The notes under the pieces are model-generated. The model did no database searches, was not told where the DNA came from, and saw nothing but the letters and a program-made list of their open reading frames with translations. A stretch of DNA of 64,000 nt from Channa striata (Eukaryota > Chordata > Actinopteri > Anabantiformes > Channidae), in NCBI GenBank assembly GCA_033026295.1, contig CM065183.1:21491202-21555201 (forward strand), read 5' to 3'. Shown one piece after another: positions 1 to 14,755 of the stretch; position 1 is the stretch's first letter; every line of letters begins with the position of its first letter. The position numbers and the translations under genes are program-made.

Positions 1-463
1 TTCCATTTTCAAACATGTGTCAGAATAAATATCCAGTGATTCTGCGGGACTTTCTCGTACAGTTTGACTCAAAGATGTTACAGTGATAATTTGGACACAC
101 ACTTTCTAACATCATTTCACCAAAAAAAACAAATCCGCCTCAGAAAAGGTACAGGCTGCACCCGTTTGAGGTTGATGGATGTTACGTGTTGTACGTGACA
201 AATAACATGTCAATTTTTTCAGCTTTGCTGGAGGTTGTTTTATGAATTGTATGATTTAATCATTTCCCTTTTAACCAACAAAACCTGTGATTGTGAGTCA
301 CCATCAGACTCCAGAAGCAGATTTGTTTTTTCTGTTGACGCAGAACCAGGTTTGGACAGTTGACTGAATCCATCGACTACGTGCATCACGCCTCCGCCCT
401 AAACCTTAAATGTACTCCCTTTCACGTTACAATAAAAAACGAAATCCCGTCCACGAGGCAGCG
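1..463 (-). other. syt16 3' untranslated / downstream region
   Basis: This stretch follows the syt16 stop codon (TAA, complement of 464-466) and runs to the window edge. It has no conserved open frame and is presumed to be 3' UTR. I did not find a convincing minus-strand polyadenylation signal, so the transcript end may lie outside the window. Confidence 0.4.
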
Positions 464-3400
464 TTAACCCTCCAGCAAGACGTGCCAGCGGCAGACCTGC
501 TGTCCTCGACTCTCCTTCATGTCCTGCCAGTGGAGCTGCTCCTCCTCCCCGCTGCTGTTCTGACCCAGAGCGATCCAGCCCACCATCTCCTTGCGCTTCA
601 TGCTGCGGCGACTGTAGATGGAGATCAGCAGCGTGACGTCTGACAGCTGGAAAAGAGCCACCTGGAAGACGAATGTCTCCTTGTAGACGGGGTTGGGTTG
701 GCCACGACGCACTGACGTCTTGCATCGAGAGATCTCCTGACCGACCGAGTTCAGCAGAGTTAGACGACCGTAGGTGTCTGGACCAGAAGAGAGCAAAGGG
801 AAATGAGTCACTCCTTTCACGTTACAGCAGATTTATAGACTGTCATGAATCAACACCAGCATGTTCCCGCCAAACACGCGAGCTGCTCAGGCTACATTAT
901 GATGAAGCGTGTGTGTGTCTGTCACTGCAGACCTGGGGGCCTGTTGATGGCCAGGTTTCTGAAGTGGCTGCCCTTGATGACCTCCACAGACATGCGTCCA
1001 GTTGTGGCGTTGTAGGAGAGACCCACCAGCAGCTCGGGGACACCGCCGTGGGTCAGAGACTGGGTGGATGAGGCACTGTCGCTCTGAGACACAGCGGACA
1101 GACTCAGCTGGGAGTCCACGCTCTGAGGAATCAGAGACAGAAACAAACACGGAGCAACGTGCAGCGTCATGTGAAATAACGTAAGTGAAGGTGCGGTTAT
1201 AATAAACTGGCTCAGGATCACGTCCTGTCACGTGTCAAAGTGTCCCAGAGAAAGACAGTAAGACATTTGATATAAGATCAAAAATAAGAAAAGAAGTTTG
1301 ACAGCTTCACTGCTCTGTGTTTACTCTGCTTGCGATAAACTCACCTTGAGGTTACTTCGAGGCTCCAGAACCAGCGTCGTCTCAATCGCGCCTCCATCCG
1401 GGCTGAGCCTCTCAAGACGCAGCACCTTCTCGCCCATCATCCGCTCGCGGGACATTCTGCCTCCGAGTGCGTACAGCCTGAAGCGGACGGCCGACACCTT
1501 CAGGTCGGCCGGCTCCAGGCGCGAGAAGCGAAACGTCTCGTTGAAGTGCGGAAGCGAACCTTTCTGCACCGACGTCTTGTGGCGTTGCTTCTTGGCGGGC
1601 AGCAGGACCATGTGCACCTGCCAGGAGTCCATCCCGCTGCGGGCCTTGTCTGGGATGTCCCGAGCCGCAATGACAGAAACCAGCACCTTCTCTGCGTCAG
1701 GGTGGTATTCCAGAGAGAGGACCAGGTCCCCACATTTAGAGATCGGGGTTCGAGGGGAAGAGATGGCAGGCTGAGACGAGGCCTCGTTGTCAGGTGGCTG
1801 TTCTTGCTAAGAGGGTGAAACGAGAAACAACATCGAGCCAAAGTTACCAACAATTTCTGTTGCGCTTGGTCTGTCGAAACACGGGACTTCTGTTGCCGTC
1901 CTGACGGACGCGTGCGCTAGGGTGACACATAGTCTCAAAGGACGACTGGGACACAGCAGGCCCACCCAGGACACAGCTGCACCGGCTCATCCGACAACTC
2001 CAGCAGCGGCTAAGTGCGTTTCAGATAACAGCGACTACATATCCACATTACTGATCCACGGACTGGTCACTGCAGCTCTACTGGGTTGAGCAAAACATGC
2101 CAAATTATTTGTTCTTTCTACGGATTTCTGTTACAAATGACGAAAAGATCCGACTGCTGGTCGGAAAAAAAGACTTTTTCATAGACACAGCAATTAAAGT
2201 GCAGCAGATTAAATGAACATGAAAAGAGCTGTTAGTTAAAGTCACCATGACCTGATGACTCCTGACCCCCGTTAACGGAAGCTGAATTAATCCACAATTA
2301 AAGCCCTGAACCAGGTTCACGTATGCAGCACTAAACTCTTACTGTCAGTACAGTCACACCAGCCCGTCATGTCAAACAGACAGACCACCGGGCTCCTTAT
2401 CAGGACCCAGACAGCACAAATACTCAAATCAAACAGGAGCTCAATGAAAATCTGTTCAAATTATTATTTAATGACATGAGTAAATTAATTTAAAAATATA
2501 TACCTGTAATAAAATATTTGTTTATTCTGATTGCAGCCCTCCCTGTTGGAACAGTGAGAGAACGGATTTAGGTTCATATCTCTAAAAAATCTTGGAGCGC
2601 AAACCATAGTGCTTGTAAATGTATTCCGTCTCACATTTTTCTGAATACCAGCGATTTTGCTATTCTGCCCCATCTATTTATAACTGAGCACACAAACAGA
2701 AGAGACACAAACGTGGACACTTCGATTCCTTCCAGCCCACTAAAGCGTCCACCTTTGTCTCACTCATCATGTGGATTTGGTTACTGCACTAGAATCAATA
2801 AAGATCATGTCTGATTTTTGGAAATTGTTAAATAAGCTTCATTTACATTTTTTTATTTTAGCATATGAAATACATTATTGGGGTAATTATAAATAGGAAA
2901 GACACGTCAATTTATGCCTTTCCCATATTTTACAGTTTTCAAGATGTATTTCATTGATTTTTCTTTTCAGTTTTTTTGTTTTTCTCGATACACACACATA
3001 TAAGAATCCTGTCAAAAAGTCGAAAAGCAGCAGCTCCTCCTCCTCATCCTCCTTCACCTCTTTGCTCTGCCGCCAACCGAAGCCTCCTGTACAGTCAGCA
3101 AACACAACACTGATTGTTTCTAGTGTTGACAGAACAGGGCAGAGTGTCGGCGTCGACATGGCAACCGCAGAGGCGATAAGATAATCACAGGGCTGCTGCT
3201 GGTGTCTATTGAATGTGCAGGTCAGGAGGTTAACACATGAAGAAGAGGAAAGCGCGGAGAGACACGCCGGCCTGATGAATGGCACGAGCAGCATCTTCTT
3301 TTTATCTAGGTGAACGGCCAGGAAAAGAAATAGCGAGCATTACTTTTAGCATCACAGGTTGTAGCAGTTGTGGGGAAATCTGCTCTGCTAGTAGGAACTG

Positions 3401-6400
3401 TTTCTGTCTTACATCACCGTTTTTTAGTCTAAAAGATCGAAGGTTTTGTGAACGCAGCTGTTCCAGCGAACGCCATGTCTGTCACACCTTATTTTGAATC
3501 AATCCAGTTGTGGACATGCGAGCTAAACTTCAAATGTATTTTCCCGTGTCTAACTGCGCATCATAACTACTGTTTGGTGAGTGTGTATTTCCACAAAGAG
3601 ATTCAGAAGCACGAGCCAGCGATAGCCGGCTTTGTGGCTGAGCGCTGCGCATTCAACAGGAGAGTCACTTTACCTCCTGAAATGTCATAAACTAATCAGA
3701 GTAGGAGTTGCAGATGATTTCCCACTTATTACTGAAGCCTGAGGAAAACAAACAAACATGTAAAACAATTTGTCACTATCTGTTGGCGTCTGGTGATGGC
3801 AGAGACTCCCACAAACATCTGCCCAGGCAGAGCACAGCGTCAAGGTTAGCTGCTCAGCACCACACATTCCCACAACTCGAGCTCCGTTAGCGCCCCGCTA
3901 CCGTCAAACACTTTCTGTCCCACGAGGCCGAGCCCGGTGACCACAGGGTCGACACAGGTCGTCTGGGCCTTTTCTTTCCAAAATAACGTGATTGCAAACT
4001 GCCACCAACATCCTACCGCGAGCTGCTTGCAGTAAACACAGGGGCACCATTATTATTAGCAGCATCACCAGAGCTGTTATGTAACTGTATAAATAAATTG
4101 CTACGCCACAGCTCGCTCAGGTTTTCTGCAGCTCCACTGATCCAACCTCATTTGTTATTTATGAAGTGTTTCTGGATGTCTGGTGTGTGTGTGTGTGTGT
4201 GTGTGTGGGAGGTGTTTACTGCACAGATTGCTCCCAATTTCAAAGTGTGATTTGGCGACTGAAAGGTTGGTAGATTCTACATTCCCGCTCTCCAACAAAC
4301 ACAAACACACACACACAAACCGCCAGCTTCACACAGAAATACATGTTAAGGAGATATATTTATGTATGTACAGTTTATTTACACACACACACACACACAC
4401 ACATTATTTATGAGCTTGGTGAAGAGAGAATGAGAGCTGTCTTTGGTTTGTTTCTTCCCGAAACGAACCTGAGAAGGTAACATGGCAGAGCGATAATCCT
4501 GGACGATACCTCTGCCAAGAATGATGGGCAACAGTCGGGCTGCAGGCAGCTCGCTGACCCCCTTAACCAGCCCCTGCTGTGTTTGTTTATGTCTTTTCAT
4601 GTCTGGGTGATTTTCGTGAGTAGAAAAGTGAGAAATGTTGTCTTGTTGTGTGGACATTTGTCTGATCGACTTCCCACAGATTGCACCATAATGAAAGGTC
4701 CCCACGTAGGACATAGAAGGGCTCGAACTAACGCCCAGTTATTTGTGATGAGGGTTTAATCAGGGTTCTTGCCTGATGAAATAGTGTAGGTGCCAAAGAG
4801 CATTCAGACTGTCTGTAAACTTGAGTGGCTACCTCAGGGCTCCAAGTGGAGGAGGTGTCCGTGCCGTCATTTTTGTCTTGATCCACAGCCTTCTCGGTAT
4901 CCTCGCTGCCGTCTGCTGCCTGTCGGTTCATACTGGGCGTGGGACTGTCCCTGGCATTTGGTGCCTTGACCACCGCGGGTTCATCCAGGGAGCGTACAGA
5001 TGCCCTCTCAGTCTCTTCTACCGCTGCAGAGAGCGGGTCCTGGAAACCCTGCTGGCCCTGAGCCTCCATTTCTGCAGAGGGAAATTCAGCAAGTTCAGAA
5101 AGTCAGCATTAGCTCCTCTCGTGGTCACGGTGAAATCTGAGGCCGTAAAGACAGTTTGTTGGTGGGGTGAGATTTACTCTCACCCCTCGCAATTTTCAAA
5201 ACCCTATTTCTGTCCTCACTCCCTTTTACAGATTCTGTTGGATTTGTTCAATAAAAGACCACAAACTTCTATCCTCCCTTTGTTCAACCACAAAAAATGA
5301 TTTTGTCTCTTACGGTCTTGGTAAAGATACAGTAGCACACTAAACCCCACTGCAGAGGTCCAGTAAATGGTCCCGTCTACTTCTAACCTAAGAACTTGCT
5401 ACAACAGACCGTCAAGCACGTGTCCTTATAGTCGCACAAACATAAAACCAGGAGTTTCCAGATCACTTTGGAAAGGTTTGCCTAAATCTCAACTGGTTCC
5501 ATGAGGTTAGCACTGAAGTCCAGCCATTCTCCTCTAAGGGCTGACGCTCACATTTTTGCCGTTTGCCCACGGGCCCTTGAACACGCTGCAAAGCCGACAG
5601 GTGTGTAACAGTCACGTTCACGACACTCGTCTATACAAACCCCCGTAAAACAGCACGAACGGAGCTTTTTTCACACTGCTCCTGCTTATCACTGAGGCTT
5701 TATAACTATATGTGATGGAGGATACGTCTCACAGGAGGTTCCAAATGGCCCTGGCTGGCGTTTGGTTTGCGTTCTCTCTCAACCCACTTCAACTCCACAT
5801 TTAGAAAATCTGCCTATATTAATGCCACTTGTGGACATCTATCAAGAGCTTTGTCTCTACTGACACCTGGACGGTGGTGGAAAGACAAGACGCTGAGCCC
5901 CTGGAACATGCCTGCCTCCCACCATCTGATTTGGTCTCAGCGATTTAGAGGAAACCTTGTTAGGGGCTGCTTTGTGTTACCAGAGGAGTTATTGTGTAAA
6001 CCTTGGCGTTTTCCTGAGACAGACGCACTCCGAGAACAGGCTGTGCCCGAGAACAATCAATGGAAATTATCTCCAATTCATCATCATTAAGGTCGCTCTG
6101 ACTGTTACATCCAAGTGTTCACCATGGCAATGGGCTGAGGTGACTCACTGGCCTGTGTGTGTTACCTTGTTTGTGTGGGTTATGTCACTGCACACGTTAG
6201 TAAAAATGGAAAAGAAATAGCGGTTGAGACAGACTGACCCCGGACAAACAATGTCGCCACCCACCAACAACCAGCTGCTCGTTTAATGAAGGAAGACTGG
6301 GCTCAAATCTGCAGCAGCTGACGGTTTTGGACATGTCATCACCTTCTAAGGTGATTCGGTGAGTTTGGTGACAAACTTAATCGTTTCCACATACTGCAGC

Positions 6401-9400
6401 TCTGTAAAGTTAACAGGAGCTGCAGGGTTTATAACTTCCATCTTTGCCCGTTTTATGGTTGTTAAACAGCTAAACTTCATCCCAGCCAGCATCTGTTTAG
6501 CACTGGGCCAGAAAACCACAAAAACGCTGTGTAACAACTTTTTTTTTCATGTTATTTGTTCTGTCTTGTTTTATTCAGGGACAAATGACGTTTTTCTCAT
6601 TTTCCTATAAACTGAGACTGTAAATGTAAGTGTGTGAGATTTGTGCGGTTCGACATGATGGGACAGTATTACCGACAGACAGTGACAGAGCTGCAAGGCT
6701 CAGTGCCAAGTGATAATCCAGATTACTGTGTATTTTGCTGCACGTTAGGATTATTACTGAGCACCATTATTTAGGAATTATTTTCGAATTTCAAGAACCA
6801 CATCAGTTAAACCTTTGGAAACTTATGCCTAAGATTTGATTAGAGAAAAATCTACGAACATGTGACCATCCTATCCTCCAATCCAAGTTTTTTCCATAAA
6901 TCCTTTTTCAATCTCTTTTAAAAATAGTTCCATATTGCTTTAACAGCTATTTCTTTATTACAACATTTCCAGGAAACACCAGGAAACCAGTTGTAAATAT
7001 GGGACCTGTAAATGAAAGCATTCGCCTACGACAGATTAGTTAAGCCTCGAATGATAGTTAACATGCTGTAAATGACGTTATCTGACTATATACAGAGTAA
7101 CGTGAGAGATGAAAACCTTCGCAGTCTGACGGCTCAGTGCTGCCTTCCTCCTGGTCTGACAGTCGCGTGAACTTGTGACGGCGACCCAACGCCAGCTGAG
7201 TGTGATGGGACTGCTGTTCACCTCCCTTTGCGGCTGCTGTGCGGAAACTTTGCGAGCGTGATACCGAGATTTCAAACTGTTTCAGGACCTCGTCTTCACT
7301 GTCGGAGGAGCTGGTGCCACCATCATCATCGTCACCGTAGCTGTTCACTAGAAGGAGAGGAACACAGGAAAACAGAAGGGGTGACAAACAGGAAAAGCTG
7401 GGAGAGAAAAAGGACAGGAGAGGAGAGAAGAGGAAATCCAGGTGGAAGAAAAAATGTAAAAACTTTTTGAAATTACAGATCAAAAATAACTGCTTGACCC
7501 TGGATTTGCTGTTGTGTGGACGACAAATTTAAGAAGATCTAGGGAAACTCAAATGCAGCTATGCAGATGACACAGCTGTATGTTGCTCTTGTGACAACAA
7601 CAAACACAATGCAGATAAAAAGCTAATTACAGCAAGAAGAACAAAGTGAAATTAATAGAAAACAAAACATCAGTTTTGGTTATATGAAATATACGGAGCC
7701 ATCGACGCCCACAGGTACAGTAAATTAAAGCCATGTTTTGCGGCACTAGAGTGAAATTATTGTGGCTTTATGAGATGTAAATGCTCCTGAAATAAGCAAA
7801 GTGAGAACACGCACAGCCTCGCTCTGTCTCTCTGTCTCCGCCTGATTGTTAGTGTTAGCACAGTGGTGGCTCGCCCCGCTCACATCATAATTTCACCATA
7901 ATTGTATAGCAACAGCTGAATGAGTTGATGCGGTGCTGGAGTGACTCCCCCCCCGTAAAGTGCAGGTAACCACCTCCACCTGAGCAATCGTCATGGTTAC
8001 CTAAAGAGCAGGAAGCTGTTCTGAGTGGGCGAGCAATGGCTGCCTGGTCTGTTAATCTGTTTCCTAACGCTGTTCACGGAGCGCAGAAATGTGGCTCAGT
8101 CATTATATGCACAAACACGCTGGCTGCAGCTTCGGATTGTGAGTATTTGAAGCTTTTTAAGATCTGAAGACATCTCCAAGCATTTAGGAATCTAGCAGGG
8201 ACATTCCACAATATTACAACATCTTAGAAAGAAAGCAAATTAGTAAATACTCAGCAGATTAATCTCTGTCTTTAAGTGCTGCAGAGGTGAGGTACTTTCA
8301 TTTGACTACTGACTGAAAAACACACACAATAAATGCTGATCAATATTCCACAGTTTCAACAACATAACCATATATATTCTTGTAAAAAGTCAAATGTGTG
8401 TGCACCAACTCACTGAAAAAGCCCGACGGTGATAAGGACTCAAAGTGGTTATAGAAGGCAGCAATACAATAACACAAAAATATATCCGTTCAAATACATG
8501 ATTTGAAGGTTACGTTTGAGGTGTCACCTGCTGAATTACATAAAGCCCCAAATTCACTAAGGGCGACGCTTCAGCTTTTCGCTGATCTCGGTTTTCAGAT
8601 TAGGCCTATGTCACATTCAAACTACATTTCCTACATAAAATGACAGTATTTGTGGTGGAAAACATACGCGGTTAGAGCTCCTACCTCGACCGGGGAAGCT
8701 CCAGAGGATTTTAAATTGTGACTGTTGTGGAGAGACTCCAAACAGGATGTGTTGTTTGTTCAGAAAAACCAGCTGAAAATACCTGAGACTCCACCTGCTG
8801 CAGGTGGAGAACCAACAAACCGGCCCAGTGTTTGCCTAGTGTCGCTCTCAGTTTCTGCCTGGATTCATCCGGCTGGTGGATCTAATTAAAACCCATGGAA
8901 AATGTTTGCTCTGCCTCGCTGGACCAGCTTACAGTTTTGTTAATTCATTTAACTGTTCAGAGTTTCGACTTTGATCTTTTCGTTTCAATGACTCACACAC
9001 GTTTCGCCAGACGAGCATGAGTGGCAGGATTTACCCTCTCCAGCCCACATAGAGGAAACTCCTACTCTAATAGAGTCCTGATGTCCCACTATTTTGGGAG
9101 AATCACTACCCGTGTTTTGACGGAGGGTTAAACACTGGACTGTCTCTAGCACTAAACGACACCTTGCAGATGGGCGTCTCTGCCCAGAGTCTGGCGGTGA
9201 CGTTGACGGCTACGTGCAGCCGGTTTGTTAACTTGGTTCAGAGCAAACACTGGAAAGACCTGGAAATAAAGGCAACAAAATCCACCTGCCGGCATCTTCA
9301 TAGCTCACAAACTCACACATTACATCCTGTTTGCTTGGCCAATAGAAAAACAGAGGCACCAGGAAATTCTTAGTTACTGATAACATGTGAATTTGAGACA

Positions 9401-12400
9401 GGGCGGAGTCGCATTATGATGAATATGCCCATTTAGGTTGCCCATATAGGACCTTTTTAAAGCAATAATTAAATAATACAGTGGAATTATGGTCATGTTT
9501 TTAAATTCCAGTTAACGGATTGACCATAAACCATATGCACAGTTGGTCACTGAACCTTAAAAACAAGAGAAACTCTGTCCCTTTAATGTCACATGTGGTT
9601 CCACGTAAGCGACCTTGGCTTTGGGTGTTTGCATTGTTTGTCAAGTGGGAGGAAACTGAGTTTTACTGGACGACAAAAGGAAACGAATTCAAAGCTACAA
9701 CACGAGTCTCGTCCTCTCTTTTTCTCTCTGAAAACATTTTTTATCTTTTGCTGAATTCTTCTTCAAGGTTTAATTGGTCGATACTTTTAATTGTGAGCTG
9801 CTGCGGTGCTTTGTAGTGGTATGTGGCTGACTCACTCAACACTGTCATACGCACAAACTCGCCCACAGGAGCCACTGTACTGTACAAACACAAACTCTCC
9901 CACGTTCTCTGTCGGCTGCTGCAGGGTTTAATTGGACTCATAAAGCCTCCGGGAAGCATAAACTCCGTCTTCAGGTTAGAAAATTGATGAACCTTGACTT
10001 AAAAGTCAAAATATGCTCGAAGCAATTTAAAACACAAAGACTTCTACAGTCTTGCTGGTTTTCAGTGAGAAGCTTTTGAAAGAATAGTTTCATCGTAATT
10101 TTACGTGAGAGAGATAAGAAGGTTAATATGTGTTAAAAGACGCAGCGAAAAGTTCTGAGAAGTTCTCACACAGCCACTGCAGAGAATCGAGCTGGACGTG
10201 AGTTTGGTGAGTTGGGTCTTTTTTAAGCAGCGCATGAACTTCAAAGCAAACCTGGCTGAGAGGTTAACGCAGACACTGGACATTTAGAGGCACGTCTCGC
10301 GTGTCCAAAAGGGAAACTGAGTGAGGATTAGGAGACGGGAGCTCCTTTCGCACTGAGAGGAGTCAACTGTGCAGCTCCCCTTGGAGATGTCCCACACACG
10401 TCCAACTGTGAGGACATTAATAGTTTTAGATGTCCCATCTGATCGTAGGATTCCCCGGACAAGCTGAGCGAGGAGGTTCTATGGGCTTTTTTGCTTAGTG
10501 CACTGCCGAAATCGACAGATGCACAGCACGGATAGATGATGGAAAAATCATTCATGTGCTGCTCAGTTGAGTGTTTTGGTATACATTTTATTGACTATCA
10601 ATTCTTACTTGCTACCCTACGCCTCGTTTCAAGTGCTCCCTCGTGTTCACGTTGCCCCTTGGTAGGAGCTGAAATATGTCCCTATTAACCGGGACCACCC
10701 TTCAACACACCTTCATGTCATCGGAACCAACCAGTTTCATGACAGCTGTAATTCATTTGACCACTGGAGATCTCTGTGTCTGCAACTCACTTACTTACCA
10801 AGCCCCTGGCGGATTCCCACACGTCCTTTCTTCCGGCGGCCATGTTGCTCAAGGCAGGGCAAGCCGCCGACACGTGAAAAACACAGCTTCTTGTTGATGA
10901 AGAGGAAGAGGACGGCCAACGCCACAATGAAGACGCCCACTGCTGACAGGAAGCCGATGGCCTCTGGGGTGACTGGCAGGAGGAGGGAGAGGGAGAGGGG
11001 ACATACAATGACACACTGATCAGACCACACAAACAGACAGCCTGGAAACATGCGCCCACACACACACACGCACGCACACACACATACACGGGGTACGCAT
11101 GGTTTATGTGATACACAGACAGAATGAGCGACACTTTAGTATTCCAGTTACCCTTAGTGCCTTGCTCAAGAGCAGTGTGAGAACAGCTGGAGTGCAGCTG
11201 CTGTAGTTACTCTGTACTCAACCAGCAACTGGCGAGGGTTTGATGGGTCGTTTGAACAAGTCATTTATTGAACACTATGACATTACTGTGTCATACCACA
11301 TATTCAAATAGAGTTCCGTAGGAAGGAGGTGTCATCCATGAGTCTATGGGTTTTCAGTTAAATGCCTGAAATAAGGTCAAGAGATGTTCATGTTTATTGT
11401 AACACATGCAATTTCTTTCGTTTTCTTTCTTACTGTTATGGCGCTTAATGAGAATACAGAGACTGTAAGAACTTAAAGGTCGTCATGCCAAGCTACACCA
11501 GGTTAATATGGGAAAAAAGGCTTAGTGCTTTAAATAAAGCTACAAGTTAAACGGCGGTGACGTGGCCGTTGTATTAAGGAAAAATCTTACAGGTGGTGTT
11601 CATCTGTATTGCTGAAAAGAATAAGTAAGTAGCATAAAGTGACATTTGTCACTAGGCTTATTTTCTGCAACAATCCAAAAACCCATGAATTAATGCTATT
11701 GGCCTTTAATGAGGAAACCAGGGAGATGCTGACTTGCCGTCCTAATGTCACCCTGCTAAGTCCAGCACGGAGTTGCTCAGTTTTGTGGCTGATATGGAAA
11801 CTACACCTCATACCAAAATCATGAACTCATAATGCTGATGCATCATATGTCATATGTCACCTGTCAACACATCAAATGGTTAAAATCAGCTCCACCTTTA
11901 CCAACAGGGATCTTTGAGCCTCATGCTGTATATGGGCCAAATCACCATAATCACTATTGTTTAAAACACTTTGTTTTCTACTATGTTCACCTTTGCAGTT
12001 TAAATAAAATACTTCTGATAGAAAAACATTCTGTTAGAATTGGGAAAGTTATTCAAACACAGTGTGATCATAGGTGTTTGTCGGCTTATAAGGGGTTCCT
12101 TATTTTCATGCAAATAACTGTCATGACTTCCAAGTGTTCTTCTGTTAAAACTGCAGAAATATGTCAAAAGAAAAACGGTGAGATCCTGCTGAATAATTCA
12201 CAATTTCCTGAAAGGTCTGAAGAGGATAAAGTAAAGTGAAAGGAAAAAGTAAAGGAAAGACATAAATGACAAATGAGACTGGAGAAAGACGTCGCAAACA
12301 GCAGAGGGAGGAAAGAAATCAACAAGAGAAGCAGAAAACAGCGGAACCAAATCTCAAGAAAAAAATAAGCGAGAAGAACGAAAAGAGCGAAGAAACAAAA

Positions 12401-14684
12401 AAACCAACACCAAAGTAAAGAGGAACAAATGAGGCGAGAAACCGAGGTGGAGATTGGATACGAGGTGCACTACTCTGCTGTCAATGAGGCGACTGAGTCT
12501 CCTTCAGCACAGATGAATAGAAATGCGTATGCGGTGGGGGGGTCGCCATCTCCTGTTTCCACGGTAACATTTCAGAGAGAAGTAAATCAATGGGAGCAAA
12601 CAGAGACGGGTAGACATCCTGCTGAGAGCCGATGCCAGAGAACGGACTCGGCAGCGTGGGCGTGTGTGTGAGGACATAGTACTATCAGGTTTGTTTTACT
12701 TCAAACACCAGCTTTGTGCTTTGTCACACTCCTGTCTCCCTCCCTCTCTCGCTGTCATTTTTAAGAATCTAACCCCCCACCCCGCCCGCCCCACTCCGGC
12801 TTTACACACGTACATTATTAATCTGCGCTGAAAATATCTGCTCACACCATGTAAGAGTGTGTGCAGCAGCAAAGATAATGAGCAACAATGGCAGATGCTG
12901 GAGTTGCTCGAGCAGGACACGGAAACATCTGTAATTCGTCTCATTCCCATTCAGGGTTATGCAGATTTGAATTATGTTGCTATGGACTGTTTATAAAAAT
13001 AAATTAGCCTTTCATAAACACACTAAACCACACAAACCTAATGTTCTAAGCTGTTTTCTTTGCTAAACATGCCAACATGTATTTTGCAACGATTCAAAAC
13101 GGACTGCGCAAAAACAGCAAATCATATCTGACTGGCTCTGGATTTTTCATACTGGTCCCAACACAAGCTGAGGTGCCTGTATGTCCGTGGCAAGTAGTTT
13201 TACACATCAGCTCATCACAAAACTATAGTAAAGTCAAACAGACACAAGCGAAAAGCAATAAACTACATAATTAGCACAATTAGACTGAAGATCTTTTGGT
13301 AAAACAATACTGTCTTTCAGTTTTTGTATTTTGTTGCACTTTCCCACTTAAATTTCTATGTTTTTCTGAATATCAAGCATGTGTTGCTTATCTCCAAATG
13401 CATGTGATTTAAAGCCACTAAAGGAAGCTGTGGATCCCTCAGAATGGATCCCGTAAAGGTGGGTGTCCAAATGCCTTGGATTAATGGTTGACAGAGAAAT
13501 CTTTTGGTAAAACAATATCTGTCTTTCAGTTTTTGTATTTTTTTGCATATAAACTTTCCCAATATCCAGGCTGAGAAATAATAAATTTCTATGATTTTTC
13601 TGAATATCAAGCATGTGTTGCTTATCTCCAAATGCATGTGATTTAAAGCCACTCAACAAAAGATTTTGTACCATAAGCTGTGGATCCCTCAGAATGGATC
13701 CAAATCGCTATTGAAACCACTGTCACACTCGATTTCCTTCACGGAAGGTGGGTGTCCAAATGCCTTGGATTAATGGTTGAACCCAGAGAAACTCATTTAT
13801 GTAAAGTGTCATCAACATCTGGTCCACATTTACATGTTTTCTTATGTTCTCACTACAGGTTAGTTGGCTTCTCTAAGCCTACGTTAACATCACAGGCCTC
13901 AGTGCTGAGTTATATCTGCGTCCACCTGTGAACACTGCTGAGGAACGAACCGGCCACACATGTTCTTTCCAGTTTTGCTTGAACACAAATCAAAGTGTGG
14001 GAAAACTGGCATAACTGAAAATCAGGAGATTAATACTAGCTCTAAAACCACCTACATATATCTAATTTATAATGGAAGAAGTGTTTTAGTACAAAGAACA
14101 CGGCCGCACTTAACAGTTTTCCTACTGCCGGGTGTTTTTGTCTGCACCAAAAAAAAAAAAAAAAAAAAACGTCTTATCACTTGATCTTATTTGTGGGTGG
14201 TGGTGAAGGGGAGAGTCGTGGCTTTGGACCTTAAAATGTGGAGCGGCACACAGATAACGTTAGCTAACTTTAAACTGCTGGTAGGATACTGGACCATGGT
14301 GGCGAGTCTTTGTAGGATGGATCAGTTTCCTGCTGGAACAGTTAGCAGCCTACAAATACGACCAATCAGAAACTGGACAGGTCGACTGAGAACTAAAGGC
14401 ATTTCTGCAACTAACATGTATTTGATGCTGCCAAGCATGTCAGCACTAAGATCTAAGTGAATTTGGATTGGGAAATGCGGTGAAAAGCCCCCCCCGCTCA
14501 CATGATCGTAGTGTGACAGTACATGTTTGGATGGTGTGTTCGGGTGCAGCAGTAAAGTGGAGTTTCCCTCAGCTGCTCTAACAGTCGGACACAGAGCCCA
14601 GTGTTGAAGACTCAGAGCCTCCTACTGTCTGCATCCAGATGGACAGGAAGAAACCCTGGGTCAGGTCTGGCCTCACACCTGCTG

Positions 14685-14755
<71 letters not shown>

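Noticed and set aside
13291..13793. Repeats considered as a CRISPR-like array
   Set aside because: Only two long copies with no regular spacers, inside a vertebrate intron.
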